Assembly: GCF_036898095.1 (NCBI RefSeq)
Contig: NC_090729.1
Coordinates: 72,586,257 to 72,650,256 of the forward strand
Direction: 5' to 3'
Length of the DNA: 64,000 bases
DNA from: Palaemon carinicauda
Lineage: Eukaryota; Arthropoda; Malacostraca; Decapoda; Palaemonidae
The notes under the pieces are model-generated. The model was not told the origin of the DNA, did not search any database, and saw only the letters and a list, made by a program, of their open reading frames with translations. Shown in pieces: positions 32,966 through 45,940 of this stretch (positions within the stretch are counted from its first letter, which is position 1; each line of letters opens with the position of its first letter). The position numbers and the translations under genes are program-made.

Positions 32966-34764
32966 TTAATTAGCATATAGAGTAGGATATTAATTTTAGC
33001 TTTTCATCCTTACTTGTCCACAATTCTTTGTTCTGGTTTAGTGGTACACATGCCCTTCTCCTAGAATGTGGTGGAATTTTGAAGAAAATTATGGAATAAT
33101 TATAAAGAAATGAAGTTTTTACATCAATAGGAGCTGGATTTTCATGAAAAGTTAACCTTATACTGTATCTTATTTTCAGCTATTATGTTCTTACAGTATT
33201 TGTAATGCAAGGTCAAGAGCTTTTTCCACTGATGTAGATTCTGTGTAAATACTTTTCCTTAGTAAGCTTGCCAACATCTATTATAAATTGTACTGTTGCT
33301 CAGGACTTAAGGTACCCAAACTTTGTTTTGCTGATATGACCACTAGCCAATTGTTTACTTTTTTATAGATTTGTTTTAGAATCTCTCTCAGTTATTTTCA
33401 GGAGCTTCCTTGGGAAAGATGTTTCTTGCTGTTCTAAGTTTGAGATTTTTTGCTTATTTTTACTGTAAGTCGTGTTTTCCTCACTGTCATATGATTACGA
33501 TTACTAGAGTCATTTAAAATATATATTTTTTCAGTTACATATTATTTATAAATCTTCCTTGACTAACCTTGTTTTATATGTCTCATTCTTTCTTTTTTAT
33601 TAATGCCAATATAATCGCATATTTCTTTTTTGTAAACCTGTATTGAAACAATACACAACAGCTATGAAATGGTAGCTTTCAACATAATGTGCTACAGCAT
33701 GCTTCCCTCTTTTAACAGCCATATCTTTTACTTGTCCCTTTTCACTACTGTGAAACTTAAAAGTAGTTTTTAGAGCATCTGGATGCATTACCTCAATTGT
33801 TGGTATAGACATTGGTTTGTATTAATTACATTTTACTTTTACTAATGTCATTATACACAGTCAAAGCTAGGACAGTGGGATATAAAGTGCTAGTTGCTAG
33901 CAAAGCTGTTATAAATATATGGTAAATACATACTGTAAGGGAAAGCCTCTTCATTTTGCATCACACTAAAGTCTTTCATCCTTATGGTCACTGAAAGATG
34001 TGAGTTTGCTCTTTGTATCATACTTGAAGTTTTTTCCTCTTGCCATTGTTTTTATTCAAGACATTTTTTCTCTCAGAAATTGCTTAATTGTATCATGGTC
34101 ATATGAATTTGATGTCTATCTGTGCCAACATGTTAGTAATTTTTTGGTGTAAGTGGGTTACGGGTGATGTGGATCGAGTATGAAGCAATAACCTTCCTAT
34201 AGAAGAACAGGTTTTGTGATTCAGATGATATTATCAGTAAATCGTAAAGCAATTATTTGTCTCAGACACCCATTATTTTTAATCTATGTGTATTTCCCTG
34301 TACCCGTAATTATTTTCTCTGGACCCCTAACATTAAGAGGCCTCTCTTTCTTAAGGAAAATAAAAAAAAAAGAGTGATTGCAGGTGACCTCTTGCAACTC
34401 CCATGACCAAGGCATCTTAAGCTATACTTATACTGTATTTCTTTGCAAGTTACATCCAACATTTCTCATGTTCATATGTCATCTTTCACTTAGAGTAAAA
34501 GTAGCAAAGATAACAGGATTATTTGTTTAAAAAAATTACAAAACTTTTTTTCTACATTGTAACAACTTATCTTAATATTTGTAATGATGATAGTTTTGAT
34601 TTTAATAAGCAAGAAACTCCAAATCAAATGCTATAACTCCTAAAATCCAATAAGGTCATACATGCAAGATACATAAAGTATTTGAGAAACACAAACTTTT
34701 GATAATGCAATTAATTACAGCATTTCTATAATTTACTCGACTGATGTTTTAAAAGTTTATAGGC
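32966..34764. other. No gene seen; AT-rich unique DNA
   Basis: About 1.8 kb without a recognisable feature. The longest frame (33600-33812, minus, 70 codons) has no family resemblance and I do not call it. Confidence 0.55.
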
Positions 34765-35245
<481 letters not shown>

Positions 35246-35591
35246 TTAAAGCTGGTTAAATGTTCACGTCTACCCTAAACCTAGAAAATTTTTCGTTTTT
35301 TTTTTTTTTATTTTAATTTTATAGCCCTGCCCCTCTTATGGAGTACAGTATTAAGATTATAGATGGGTGTATGGCAATAATTGCATTTGGGAAGGTCATA
35401 TCTTCTTTATCATTCAGTTCTCTCGTCGACGAATTTATTGGTAGGCATGCTACCGATTGTGATTTGGCATTGTTCACCAAATTAACAAACCATACGTTAT
35501 TTATTACGGATATTCTTTCAGCAAAGCTGGAAGGTAGCCAATTAAAGGTTTGGTGCGAGGTGGCGACCCTATCCAGACACTGGGTAGGGGG

Positions 35592-37429
35592 TGTGGAGAA
35601 TTTTATTTTATTATTTAATTAAATGTTTGAGTGGGAACTTAGTTAGTCCAGGAAAGTCTCCCTACATCAGTTACACAAAGATCATCAGGGGAGGATAATG
35701 AGCACTTACACTCGGGGCACAAACACTCTGCTAATAACTTTACTGCCGCAGTTTACTAACCGTCACTCTTAAATACTAAAGGGGAAAATTTGCTCTGTCC
35801 AGAGGCCGGATAACTCCACACGTGAAAATAAAAGTAATGTGATGGCCTACTCTAGCTTTGTCAGGTCTACAGTCATCTTGCACTCTCAGGCTCTGTTTCG
35901 GTTCCGTCCCAGTGACCGCAGTTAGATGCTGGACAGGTATCTTACGTTAATGTAATTAGAGACAATAAAAAGAAGATGGGAGCAGTGATGTAAAGTAAAT
36001 TTTAAAAGTTTAAAGATATGGATCTTTACCTTCGAAGCAGATATTCAATAATAATTCGCTCGCTATCACACCCTTTTTCAAGTTACTTACTCCTTTCAAA
36101 TATCGGGTATTCATTCCCGAGATCAAATATTCATAATAGGCACATTGAAATAAAAGAGGGAGTAAAAATACGATACGACGGAGGTTTAATTAACCTAATA
36201 TTGATTTATTATACAAAGTTACATTAAAAGAAAATGGACATCTGAACAACATAAAACGTAACAAAAAGAAATGCAAATTAAATAAAAATATGATTGATTA
36301 GACTTATGGTCTTCTGCAATAATTAATAATCAGAATTGGGCTGGACACATGGCCCATGTAACCCAGAGACTGTGCTAGTCTCAAAAGCAAAAAATAATAT
36401 CGAAAAAATATACACACAATTCCACCACACACAGTCCGAAGTACGTAATAGCCAGATTACCTACTCAAGTTAAAATTAGCCTAAACTAAGAAATGGGGGA
36501 ATAACTAAGTGGCCACTTTTGTTACCTGCACTCCTTGGAATACTGTCCTTTGCCCTTCAATGGCTGTTGACCGTTTCTTGCAGTTTGACTATTGACTGGC
36601 TCACCCCTAAAATCCTCACTTTGGAAGATATGGTTTAACAGGCTCTTCTTCTTCTCTAACTCTCCGACCGGCAGGACTCTAGGTGAGTCGAGGTTTGGGA
36701 AAGGGGGGGGGGGTGAGCCAGAGGTGCAGATTCACTCACTGGCCAGTCGGCCAAGTAGGTCAGACAGCCACGATTGCTTCCGTATGAATGGGCTTAGGTT
36801 AAGGTTGAGAGGGATCACCTCGCTTTACCTTTCCAGACAGGTGAGAATCATCATGCGCAAGGTAACCCAGTTGAGGTGCCATATCGGGACTTTAAGACAG
36901 GACAATATATTGTTGCATGGAGTGCATAGGAGGCAAGATTTTGTACTAAATACTTTAGAGAAATCTTGCTGCTCTAAGGAACTTTATATATACAATAATC
37001 CTACCTATTCTGGCTTGCTAAAAATTGATAGTTAAAATGAGAAATAAGCAATGGGCTATTGCGATGGGCAAACATCTTAAAATTAACAAACCTTAATTGG
37101 TATTGAGAAATAAAAGCTGCTCTCAATTCAGCAGTACATGTATTGGAATTAAATTCAAACCCAATTTAATATTTTATCTCGACCCAAGTAATTTAAGGAA
37201 AGAACCAACATACGCCGGGATAAAGCCACTTGCTGTGCGTATCTACGCTGTGACGTCACGAGCATGACGTGTGCTACTGTTAAAAGATTTAGTAGATTTA
37301 AAATAGTCTTCCCAATATTTCGATAAAGAAAACTTAATGTAGGAGAGAACGTATAAGGGGTAGCTACAGTATTATTAGGAGAGTCAAAAATACAAATGAA
37401 AGAAGAAGAGTGAAGAAAAATTCTTCACA
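35592..37429. mobile_element. Solo LTR (1.84 kb) inside the DIRS-2 left repeat
   Basis: It starts TGTGGAGAATTTTA and ends AAAATTCTTCACA, which are TG..CA ends with short inverted complementarity. GGGGG flanks it on both sides (35587-35591 and 37430-37434), a 5-bp duplication. The DIRS sequence on either side rejoins to match the right repeat (…GACACTGGGTAGG / GGCTAGGGGTACCCAGCC…). No internal direct repeat or coding domain is seen, so a single long LTR left by recombination fits best. The longest frame (36592-37035) has no known motif. A G-run lies at 36705-36714. Confidence 0.75.
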
Positions 37430-38489
37430 GGGGGTGGCTAGGGGTACCCAGCCACGTATATACATACATACAGATCACTGATCTAGACACCTTTTCTTTT
37501 TGGCTGGTAGGGAGCAGTTGTCTCCTCTCTCTCCTACTTAAGGTTTAGCCTATAGCATTGTTGCTTTACGCTCATCTCTCTTTTCAGGTGTGACTGTGCT
37601 TCTTCATCGATGCTCCCATGCAAACCTGCCCTGGTCATGTGGGTCTCCCTTGCGGGACCTCCACATCGTCGATTGAGACCAACCCACACTCAGTGTGTCC
37701 ATCTTGTAGGGGGCGTCGTTGCGAGCAGGGCGCACCCTGTGACGAGTGTAGGGAGTGGCCTGCCTCCCAGTGGAAGAGATTTGGGCGACGCAGGAAGAAG
37801 GCAAAGCGTGATCGTTCTTCCTCAGTCTCATTCGGGGATGAAGAGATCACTAGCTTATTCTTTGTGCTCCCCTACATCTCTGTCCAATGCTTCTCCTTGC
37901 CTGTCTTCCTCCGGGGAGCGATTGAGTAGGAGCGTAGCCCCTTTAACTCATGGCCAGCCTCGCAGACTTTGGGTAGTTGTTGCTTCCCCTTGCAAAGCAC
38001 CTTCTCCTCCTGCCGTCGAGGTGCCCTTCTCTCTATCAGATATGTTGCAGGCTTGGCCGTCCTTGAGGATTTTGTCTTCCCTTCGAAGGAAGCACTTCTG
38101 CATCTCCTTCAGCGTGGAGCTAGGAAGGATCCTTTGCCTGTGGCTTCTTTCACCCAGGACATATTTGAGGTCCTTCTTTCACCCTCTGAACAGCCTCCTG
38201 TTGACGCTGAGCCCTCTCGCCATCCTGTGGCGTCGTTGTCTCCTAATCTGCAGCCTTTTATTTCTCCCCTTAGGAATGTTTACAGCCTGCTAGCTAACTT
38301 CATTCCTGCTGCAGTTGTAGATGATCTTCAGGTGGCCAGCACTCCATCTGCTTTCTGATCGCAGGGACGAGACACTCCATCTTCTCGTCTTCCTGAATGA
38401 TCATCCTCAGGAAGTTGTTCGAAATGATCCAAAGATAAGATAAGAGATTGCAGGTCATCACGTTCTCAGCGCTCTTCCTCGCGAAGGCA

Positions 38490-38715
38490 TTCTTTCTTTT
38501 CTTTCTTTCTTTGATGGCGGCTTTTCCAGTCCCATACAGCAGGGGAACCCCACTCTCTACAGGACCTCCACTGTCGTTTTACCTTGTTCGTTTACAGTAT
38601 TTATCTTTTCAAGTCACATATTGTTCATTTACTGTTAAATCGTCACTGTCAAAAGACTCATGAAATAAGAAAGTCTCCAGTTTCCTCTTGAAAGCCTTAA
38701 TTATTATCATTATTA

Positions 38716-38758
<43 letters not shown>

Positions 38759-40681
38759 TTGCTAGGCTACAACCCTAGTTGGAAAAGCAGGATGCTATAA
38801 GCCCAGGGGCTCCAACAGGGAAAATATCCCAGTGAGGAAAGGAAACAAAGAAAAAGAAAATATTTCAAGAACAGTAACATAAAAATAAATCTTTCCTATA
38901 TAAACTATAAAAACTTTAGAGAGAGAGGAAGATAGAATAGTGTGCCCGAGTGTACCCTTAAGCAAGGGAACTCTAATCCAAGACAGTCGAAGGCCATGGT
39001 ACAGAGGCTATGGCACTACCCAAGAATAGAAAACAATGGTTTGATTTTGGAGTGTCCTTCTCCTAGAAGAGTTGCTTACCATAGCTAAAGAGTCTCATCT
39101 ACCCTTACCAAGAAGAAAGTCGCCACTGAACGACTGCAATGCAGTATTTGACCCCTTGAGAGAAAAAGGATTGTTTGGTGATCTTTGTGTTGTCAGGTGT
39201 ATGAGGACAGAAGAGAATATGTAAAGGATAAGCCAGACTATTCTGTGTATGTGTAGGCGAAAGAAAAATAACCGTAACCATAGAGAAGGATCCAATGTAC
39301 AGTAGTACTGTCTGGCCAGTCAAAGGACCCATAACTCTCAAGCGGTAGTATTTCAACAGGTGGCTGGTGCCCTGGCCAACCTACTACCTACAAAATATCT
39401 TGAATCATTCGAATGTTTCGTGGGAGCTTATTATATAGTCAAGGGGCCGCATATTTAAAGGCTCTGGAGCCCAAAGTGGACATAAATCTAGGTTCCAACA
39501 GTTTGAAGCCATCTGTAACTATTCTCGTGTCGACACGACCAGTATTTTGGACGACTGGTTCTGATAACTTAGTGGGTTATTTTACATATTTTAAATTTTA
39601 AATTCAATTCTCGCTTTAATCGGCAGCCAGTGTAAATCAATTAGTATAGGGGTGATCCTTTCTCTAGGTGGGACACCTTTCATCAGTCTTGCTCCTCTGT
39701 TTATTATGTTTTGTAATTTCTTAAGTTGGACTTTTGGTAAATTGTAATAGAGTTGCAGTAGTCAATCCTGGTAATAACACAGTTTATCACAAGTTTCTTT
39801 ACAGAATTTTCGTCCAGGTACCTTTTTATAAACGCAATATTTCTTAGATGATAACCAGCACTTTTTATTACATTATTTATTTGGGCATTTAGAGACAGGT
39901 TACAGTCAAGAAATACACCTAGATCTCGAACTTTACTAGATATCGGTACCGAGTCATTATTTATGTTCATTTGAATATCACCCAAGTTTCTCACGCTGTT
40001 TTTCTTGCCCACCACCATGAATTCAGTTTTGTTCTCATTTCATTTTAGTTGTTTAAATGTCATCCATTCTCTAACACTATCAAGGATTCGGTTTAGAGTT
40101 TCAGTAGTGTCATGTATAACATTTATGGAGAAGTAAAATTGTTTGTCATCTGCAAAAAGTTTAAACTTCACGCCATGCCTTTGTAGCATTTTCGATAGAC
40201 CAATTGTATAGATGCAGAATAAGATTGGTCCAAGTACACTCCCCTGGGGTACCCTCTGTTTAAGGGTTCACATGATTAAGAGTTTCCAATTTGTACACTG
40301 TAATTTCTACCAACCAAGTAGTCTTTTAGGTATTCGAGAGATTGATTTTCAACGCCGATGGACCGTAGATCATTTAGTAGCAGTTCATGCACAACTATAT
40401 CAAAAGCAGTACTGAGATCGAGCAATATTAAAATACCACATTTATTTTCATCCATCATTTCTAGCATATCATTTACAGTAGAGCAGATGGCTGTCTTCGT
40501 AGAGTATAGTTTTCGGTAAGCAGATTGGTTGTCAGGCAAAGCTTCTATTACTTCTAAGTGGCTGACTAGTTGTACAAGAATTACATATTCAAGCACTTTT
40601 GAGATAAAGGATAGATTTGAAATAGGTCTATATGAGCTTAATTCCTGGTAGTCCAGTGCATTTTTCAGAACTGGTGTGACT
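38490..40681 (-). mobile_element. LINE-C: 5'-truncated copy of the LINE-A family
   Basis: The tail (TTTC)n at 38490-38511 is followed by the 3' end shared with LINE-A and LINE-B (TGATGGCGGCTTTTCCAGTC). RT C-terminal half on the minus strand: NQSAYRKLYSTKTAI, LLDLSTAFDIVVHE, FADD (near 40150), then VRDLGVFLDCNLSLNAQINN. Truncated at 40681, mid-RT. A SINE-like element (38701-39397) sits in its 3' part. Frames are broken by stops, for example around 40260. Confidence 0.9.
38701..39397 (-). mobile_element. SINE-like retroposon with (TTA)n tail
   Basis: Inserted in LINE-C between AAGCCTTAA and CTTGAATCATTCG, which are continuous in LINE-B. (TTA)n (38701-38757) is followed by GCTAGGCTACAACCCTAGTT, and the far end reads GGTGCCCTGGCCAACCTACT. 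The first ~190 bp after the tail match the 3' end of LINE-E; the remaining ~500 bp are unrelated to LINE-E and non-coding. I recognise the whole unit as a frequent decapod repeat. Confidence 0.8.
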
Positions 40682-40744
40682 CTATTAGAGCTTCACTTCA
40701 TGAGTCCGAAGGTTATCATGGTCTCGGTGCTCTTCGTCGTGAAG

Positions 40745-41110
40745 ACGTTCTCTTGAAATTCACAATAACGAGCCTTACACTTACGATCACAAGGTCGGCT
40801 CTCACTATTACGAGATTTACGCTCACGATCACGAGATACACAATTCAAGTCCCGATCTGTATGTTCGCATTCATGATCTAGATGTTCGCGATCTCGAGGG
40901 TGACACTCATGTTCACCTGGACGGCGCTCATGTTCAAGAGGGCAACGCTCACGTTCACGAGAGCGGGCGCCCACGATCACGAAGGCAGCGCTCATTATCC
41001 TGAGGAAAGCACTCTAGACGTTCCAGACGCTCGCGATCATGATTTAGACGTTCATGATCACGACCGAGATGCTTAAAGATCGGGATCGGACCAATCAGGA
41101 TCACAATCAG
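40745..41110. repeat. 18-bp periodic repeat in DIRS-2 ORF1
   Basis: A degenerate unit of the type CGCTCATGTTCACCTGGA / CGCTCACGATCACGAGAT / ACGTTCATGATCACGACC recurs with an 18-bp period for roughly 20 units. The period preserves frame, giving Arg/His/Asp-rich hexapeptides. The same type of sequence appears left of LINE-C (38450-38490), so LINE-C inserted within the array. Confidence 0.7.
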
Positions 41111-42395
41111 GACGATTACTACCACGAGCGGAACGCTCACAATTGTGAGCAGAATTATCTAAGCGCTCTTCTCCACAACAAACTTTGACCGATCAAGGGC
41201 AACCCACTGAAATGTGTTCTGCTAAGCTACATCTTGTCCTGTTTGTGGTCTGGGGCGCTTTAGCCAAACGATCTCCTAGGCTGATGCTTTCGACCACGGC
41301 AAAGTGCTCTTCAACGCTTTCAGTCACGCTGGTTCTAAGGCCTCTACCCTCTCCTTTGACGAGTGTTAGTCACGCTCCAGTTCTTCAAGAGCCCGTAGGT
41401 CATCTTCCTTCACGATCATCACCGGTCGCTCGTGAATCGGACGTTTTCACTTGTGAAACGCTACCGTTAGAGTGTGATTCAATCATGAATCTCGCAATTT
41501 CACTAGTGTTTCACAAGCTGAAGCCCCGGAATCGTGATCAGTTGCGGACCCAACACCTCCGGCAACGATTTCCGCAAAGAGTACCTCTAGCAGTAGACCA
41601 ATTCCATTTCCTGAAGGATTTAAATCCTCCAAATAAATTTGCGAGCGTTCCCCTCTCCTCCGATTGGCCTCTTCAACCTACGAAAGAGGACCTGCTCATG
41701 CTGCAAAGACTCTGTCCTGGAAATCATCGGGTATCCGAAGGCCCTCCCAACCAAAGGCGTTCTCCCCCTCCCGGACTCCCCACGGAGACCTTGGACTTTT
41801 CAAAGGGAGTATCCTTCCTTCGTGGTATAATCCTTTAGTATCAGACCTGAAAAATTCCTTTGGTTTAACTTCCACAACAGCCTCAACCCTCCAAGGCCAG
41901 GACTACCCCGCGAATTCCTTTGGAGAGTTCGGCGTTGTGGGCCTCTTATCAGGGCGGTCTCTCAGACCCCAGGAAAACATTTGCCCAGAGCAGTTTTTCT
42001 TTAGCACAGCCATCTTTTACATCTGATTCCAGTGCTAAGAAAAGGATTCCCTATATTTCAGAGCCAAGTCTGCAGCGACTTCTTCTAAGTTAAGGAGGGA
42101 CACAGGCTGACCTCTAAACAGATATTCTTTGAGCCTGCCAGAAATCTGCAAAACACCTCTAACCCCTCGACTTCCAGGTTCTTTGGACTGCCTATGGTGT
42201 CTAAACCTCCCTTTCCAGCCAGAGATCAAAAAGGGACAAAATTCTTCAGAGGAAAGAAAAGTGGTAGAGGGAGTGTCCAGGGAGGTTGCTCCCACTAGGG
42301 AGAGCAATTGCCCCAACGGACCACCAGTTGGAGAATGCCTGCAATGCCTCTGGCAAAGGTGGCAGCATCACTGAGCTGATATCTGGACGGTCACT

Positions 42396-44225
42396 GTGAT
42401 CGGCTTAGGCTATCATGTCCCATTCACGCAATCTCTCCCTCCTCTGACTCGGCATCCAATTCCATTAAGCCTCTATATGAAGAGATCCGTAAAGGACCAA
42501 ACCCTTTGGGCCAAGGTCCAGACCATGCTGCAGAAGGGTGCTCTTCAGGAGGTCCTCGACGGGTCTCCATGCTTCTACAGTCGACTACTCCTTGTGAAGA
42601 GGCTAGAGACCAGTCTTAGATCTCTCTCACAAGTTTGTCCAACAAACTCTTTTCAGAATTGGAGACGGCAGACACGGTCATCCAGGCAGTAAGGCCAAGG
42701 GACATCATGTGCACATTAGATCGCCAAGATGCATACTTCCAGATCCTAATACATCCATTTTCAAGGAAGTATCTCAGATTCATACACGTGAACATACGCT
42801 ATCAGTTCAAAGTTCTCTGCTTCGGTCTCGTGACCTCAGGTCTTCACTAAGGTGTTTGCCCAAGTGTAATCTTGGGCTCGCATGAATGGCATTCGTCTCC
42901 TATGTTATCTCGACGATTGGCTGGTTCTCGCAGACTCGGAGATGACCCTTCTCCATCACCGAGACAAACTCCTGGAGTTTTGTCAGGATCTGGGGATCTT
43001 GATTAATCTCCAGAAGTCTTTTCTGCTTCCATCTTAAAGACTGGTTTATCTAGGTATGATTATAGACACCAATATCCAGAAAGTCTTCCCATCACACGAC
43101 AGAGTACTCAAGCTGAGAAAAGTGGCAAAAGCCTTCCTCAGATTGGAAGATCTCCCAGCCCAACAGTGGTTAAGTCTCCCAGGCCATCTAACCTCCCTGC
43201 TCTGTCTAGTTCCCAATGGCTGCCTCAGGATCAGATCCCTGCAATGGCAGCTGAAATCCATGTGGAACCAACACATGAACTCCCAGGATATTCTAGTCTA
43301 CATCATACGGGATCAAGGGGCGAACCTGCTTTGATGGATGGTAGAGGAGAACCTCCGCAAAGGCCAGGATCTTCTCGTCCCTCCTCCAGACTTGTTGCTC
43401 TATACAAACACATCAAAGGAAGGGTGGGGTACCCACTTACTGCAACACACGGTTTCAGGCCTATGGTCTGAATCTGAAAGGTACCAGCACATAAATCTCT
43501 TGGAGATGAGGGTTGCCTTTCTAGCTCTCCAGCAGTTCCATCACTTGCTGGCAGGTCACTCTGTGGTGTTGACAAGCAAAAACACCACAGTAGTGGCTTA
43601 CATAAACAAATAAGGAGGTACCTTTTCGCTGCCCCTATTCTATCTTGTAGTAGAGATTCTATGATGGTCAGAAGATAATTTGGTGTCCCTATCAGCTCGT
43701 TTCATTCATGGCAACAGGAATGTGCTCGCGGACAACCTGAACAGAGCGACTCAGATAGTGGGTTCCGAATGGTCTTTGAATCTTCTGATAGCCAACAAAG
43801 TCCTTACTTTGTGGGGTTCCCCGACAGTGGACCTGTTCCCAACATCCCTGAACTTCAGGCTCCTGTTGTACTGCTCCTCAGTCCTGGACCCTCAGGCTCT
43901 ATGGCAAGATTCATTCCAACAACGATGGGACATCATGGACGTGTACTCATTTCCCAAATTCTATCTGAGGAGGAGTGTGCTCAACAGGCTCAGAGCATCC
44001 AACAACCTAATGAGGACCCTCATAGCTCCGCTATGGCATCATGCAGAGTGGTTCCCAGACCTCCTGCATCTTCTAGTAGATCTTCCGAGAAAACTACCCC
44101 CACAACCTGATCTACTCAAACAACCACATGCGAACATCTTTCACAAGAATGTCCCATCTCTGTGGTTTCACACCTGGAGACTATCCAGCATCTCTCTCAG
44201 AGTGGCTTTTCGCAACAGGCTGTGA
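42396..44225 (+). pseudogene. DIRS-2 reverse transcriptase and RNase H, broken
   Basis: RT: LGYHVPFTQSLPPL, KGALQEVLDGSPCFYSRLLLVKR and CTLDRQDAYFQILIHPFSRK (first Asp). CYLDDWLVLADSEM lies near 42900-42940 (second and third Asp intact), then LINLQKS and LGMIIDTNIQKVFPSHDRVLKLR. RNase H: LLLYTNTSKEGWGTHLLQ (Asp changed to Asn), INLLEMRVAFLALQQF and SKNTTVVAYINK. The C-terminal part is ARFIHGNRNVLADNLNR then VDLFPTSLNFRLLLYCS and WRLSSISL. This text is characteristic of DIRS RT-RH. Breaks: a frame change near 42850, stops near 43037, 43335 and 43612, and others. Confidence 0.85.
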
Positions 44226-45204
44226 AATAAATTTCTGGTTACTTACAACAGTCCTCTGCCTCGGTATACCAAGCAAGGAGGAACGTCATTTGTGGTTAGT
44301 ATCGTGGAAGGGATATCTCTCCTCTCAATGCCACTATTCCCGTAATAATGGATTTTCTCATATACTTTCGAGAGGAAAAACTCCTTTCAGTCTCGGCGGT
44401 GAAAAGCTATCGCTCAGCAATAAGCCTAGCCTTTAGATTGAATGGAGTAGACCTTTCCTCTTTGTTAGACCTTTCCTTACTCATACGAAGTTATGAGATC
44501 ACTTGCCACCAGTCGGAGATAAGACCTCCTTGGAACATGGTTTGCGTCTTTAGCTCCTTGAAAGGATCTCCCTACGAACCATTACACCATGCAACAGAAT
44601 ATAATGTCACTCTGAAGACGCCGTTCCTACTCGCTTTAGCATCAACAAAGAGAATTAGTGAAGTATGTGGTCTCCCGTACGACATCGCCCATTCAAGGGG
44701 ACGGGGGAAGTGACTTTCGGCTTCGTCCCTGAGTTCATTGCAATGACTCAAAATCCGGGGGTACTAGACTCTAAATTCGGGCCCTTTCAGATTAAGAGTC
44801 TATGTTCTGTAACCAGTGACCCAGATCAATTGTTACTATGTCCAGTAAAGTTTTGAGGTATTACCTTAAACGAACAGCAGCAACCTGGCCCCAATAAACA
44901 TTGTTATTTATTAATTCCAGTAGAACTAAAAGGAGGACTATTAAAAACTTTTTCAGCTTGGATTCGTGTGGTAATTTTTCTAAATCCAGAACTTCCTCCA
45001 GCTTGAAGACCTAGAGCTCATGATGTCAGGGGCATGAGTACGTCCCTGGTACTCAAACATAATTTCTTCGTGTTGCAAGTGTTACAAGCAGCTGTATGAA
45101 AGCGTCAAACAACCGTCACAGCCCACTGCCTACAAGACATGACCCACAGGAGACTCGATATGTTTTCTATCGGTCCTGTGGTAGCTTCACAGCAATTGGT
45201 TTAA
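44226..45204 (+). pseudogene. DIRS-2 tyrosine recombinase, broken
   Basis: N-terminal segment MDFLIYFREEKLLSVSAVKS then LALASTKRISEVCGL (first catalytic Arg in the KRISE context). A frame change occurs near 44700. VTFGFVPEFIAMTQNP and LLLCPVKF follow. The second box is RPRAHDVRGMSTSL (H-x-x-R, His codon 45019-45021). Downstream an in-frame TGA (45097-45099) falls in AAV*KRQTT, and the expected nucleophile region reads AHCLQDMTHRRL. I expect tyrosine where Cys is encoded (45127-45129), from memory of related copies. This enzyme would integrate the circular DNA copy. Non-functional. Confidence 0.8.
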
Positions 45205-45679
45205 AATACCTTTGGCTCCTTGTTAGACAAGTAGCAGTTGTTTGAAGGCATTGGTTACCCCAGTTATTTCTGGTATGAATGACAGTATCTCTGGCATTTT
45301 TCCTTTTTTCATCTTCCCCTATCCTGGGGTACAGTACCATGTGTCCCTCTGCAAGTTGGCTTCAATCTCTGCAGGTAATTACCATTTCCCTTGTGTAACC
45401 TAGTATAGTTTATATTGATATACTTGTCTCGTCCCATGAGGTAGACATTGGGAAACGTCTATTTTCATTTGTGATGTTCCCATTTAGAACAGTCTTAACT
45501 AGACGTTCATATGCTATATCTCACAACCAGTATTGCCAGGCCACTATCATTCTCATTTTGGATTGATAAGGGAAGTGGCAAGATTTCCTTCAGTTACAGT
45601 CTAATACTGTACTAGGCAAACCTGGGTCAATGAGTATGCCAGTAGTCGGACCTATTCACCCACCTAAGGGTGAGTCATC

Positions 45680-45785
45680 CATAATAAATAACGTGTAAGG
45701 TTTGTTAGTTTGTGGAACAAATGACAAGTTCATAGATAGTTTGTATTTTTCCTTAATACAAACCATGAGTTATTTATATAAATTG
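45680..45785. repeat. DIRS-2 internal complementary region
   Basis: AATAAATAACGTGTAAGGTTTGTTAGTTTG is the reverse complement (with changes) of the outer left repeat (35478-35507). The following GACAAGTTCATAGATAGTTTGTATTTTTCC matches the complement of the outer right repeat (46103-46133). In DIRS elements this region joins the complements of both outer ends and serves as template for completing the circle. Its junction predicts the element ends near 35471 and 46133. Confidence 0.75.
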
Positions 45786-45799
45786 TCCCATCATCATCT

Positions 45800-45854
45800 G
45801 TCCCCTAATAAGTCCTGCCTGCAGTAGAAAAAGTGACTAGATCACCGATCTGTG

Positions 45855-45940
<86 letters not shown>

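Larger units (their letters stand above)
37618..42374 (+). pseudogene. DIRS-2 ORF1 (gag-like), interrupted
   Basis: An open start at the ATG at 37618 reads MQTCPGHVGLPCG, with a cysteine-rich module: C4, H7, C12, C27, C30, C35, C41, C44. It resembles the N-terminal zinc-binding part of DIRS gag-like proteins. A basic stretch (GRRRKKAKRDRSSSV) follows. The frame stops at 37929 and decays after that. LINE-C cuts the region at 38490-40681. The right part includes an 18-bp periodic stretch (40745-41110) and proline/serine-rich sequence up to the RT. The protein is expected to package element RNA. Frames change several times, so it is not functional. Confidence 0.65.

Noticed and set aside
33600..33812. 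70-codon minus-strand frame considered as a host exon
   Set aside because: No recognisable motif, no splice-site support, and length expected by chance in this DNA.
36592..37035. 147-codon plus-strand frame
   Set aside because: Lies in the solo LTR, contains a G-run, has no known domain and starts without context.
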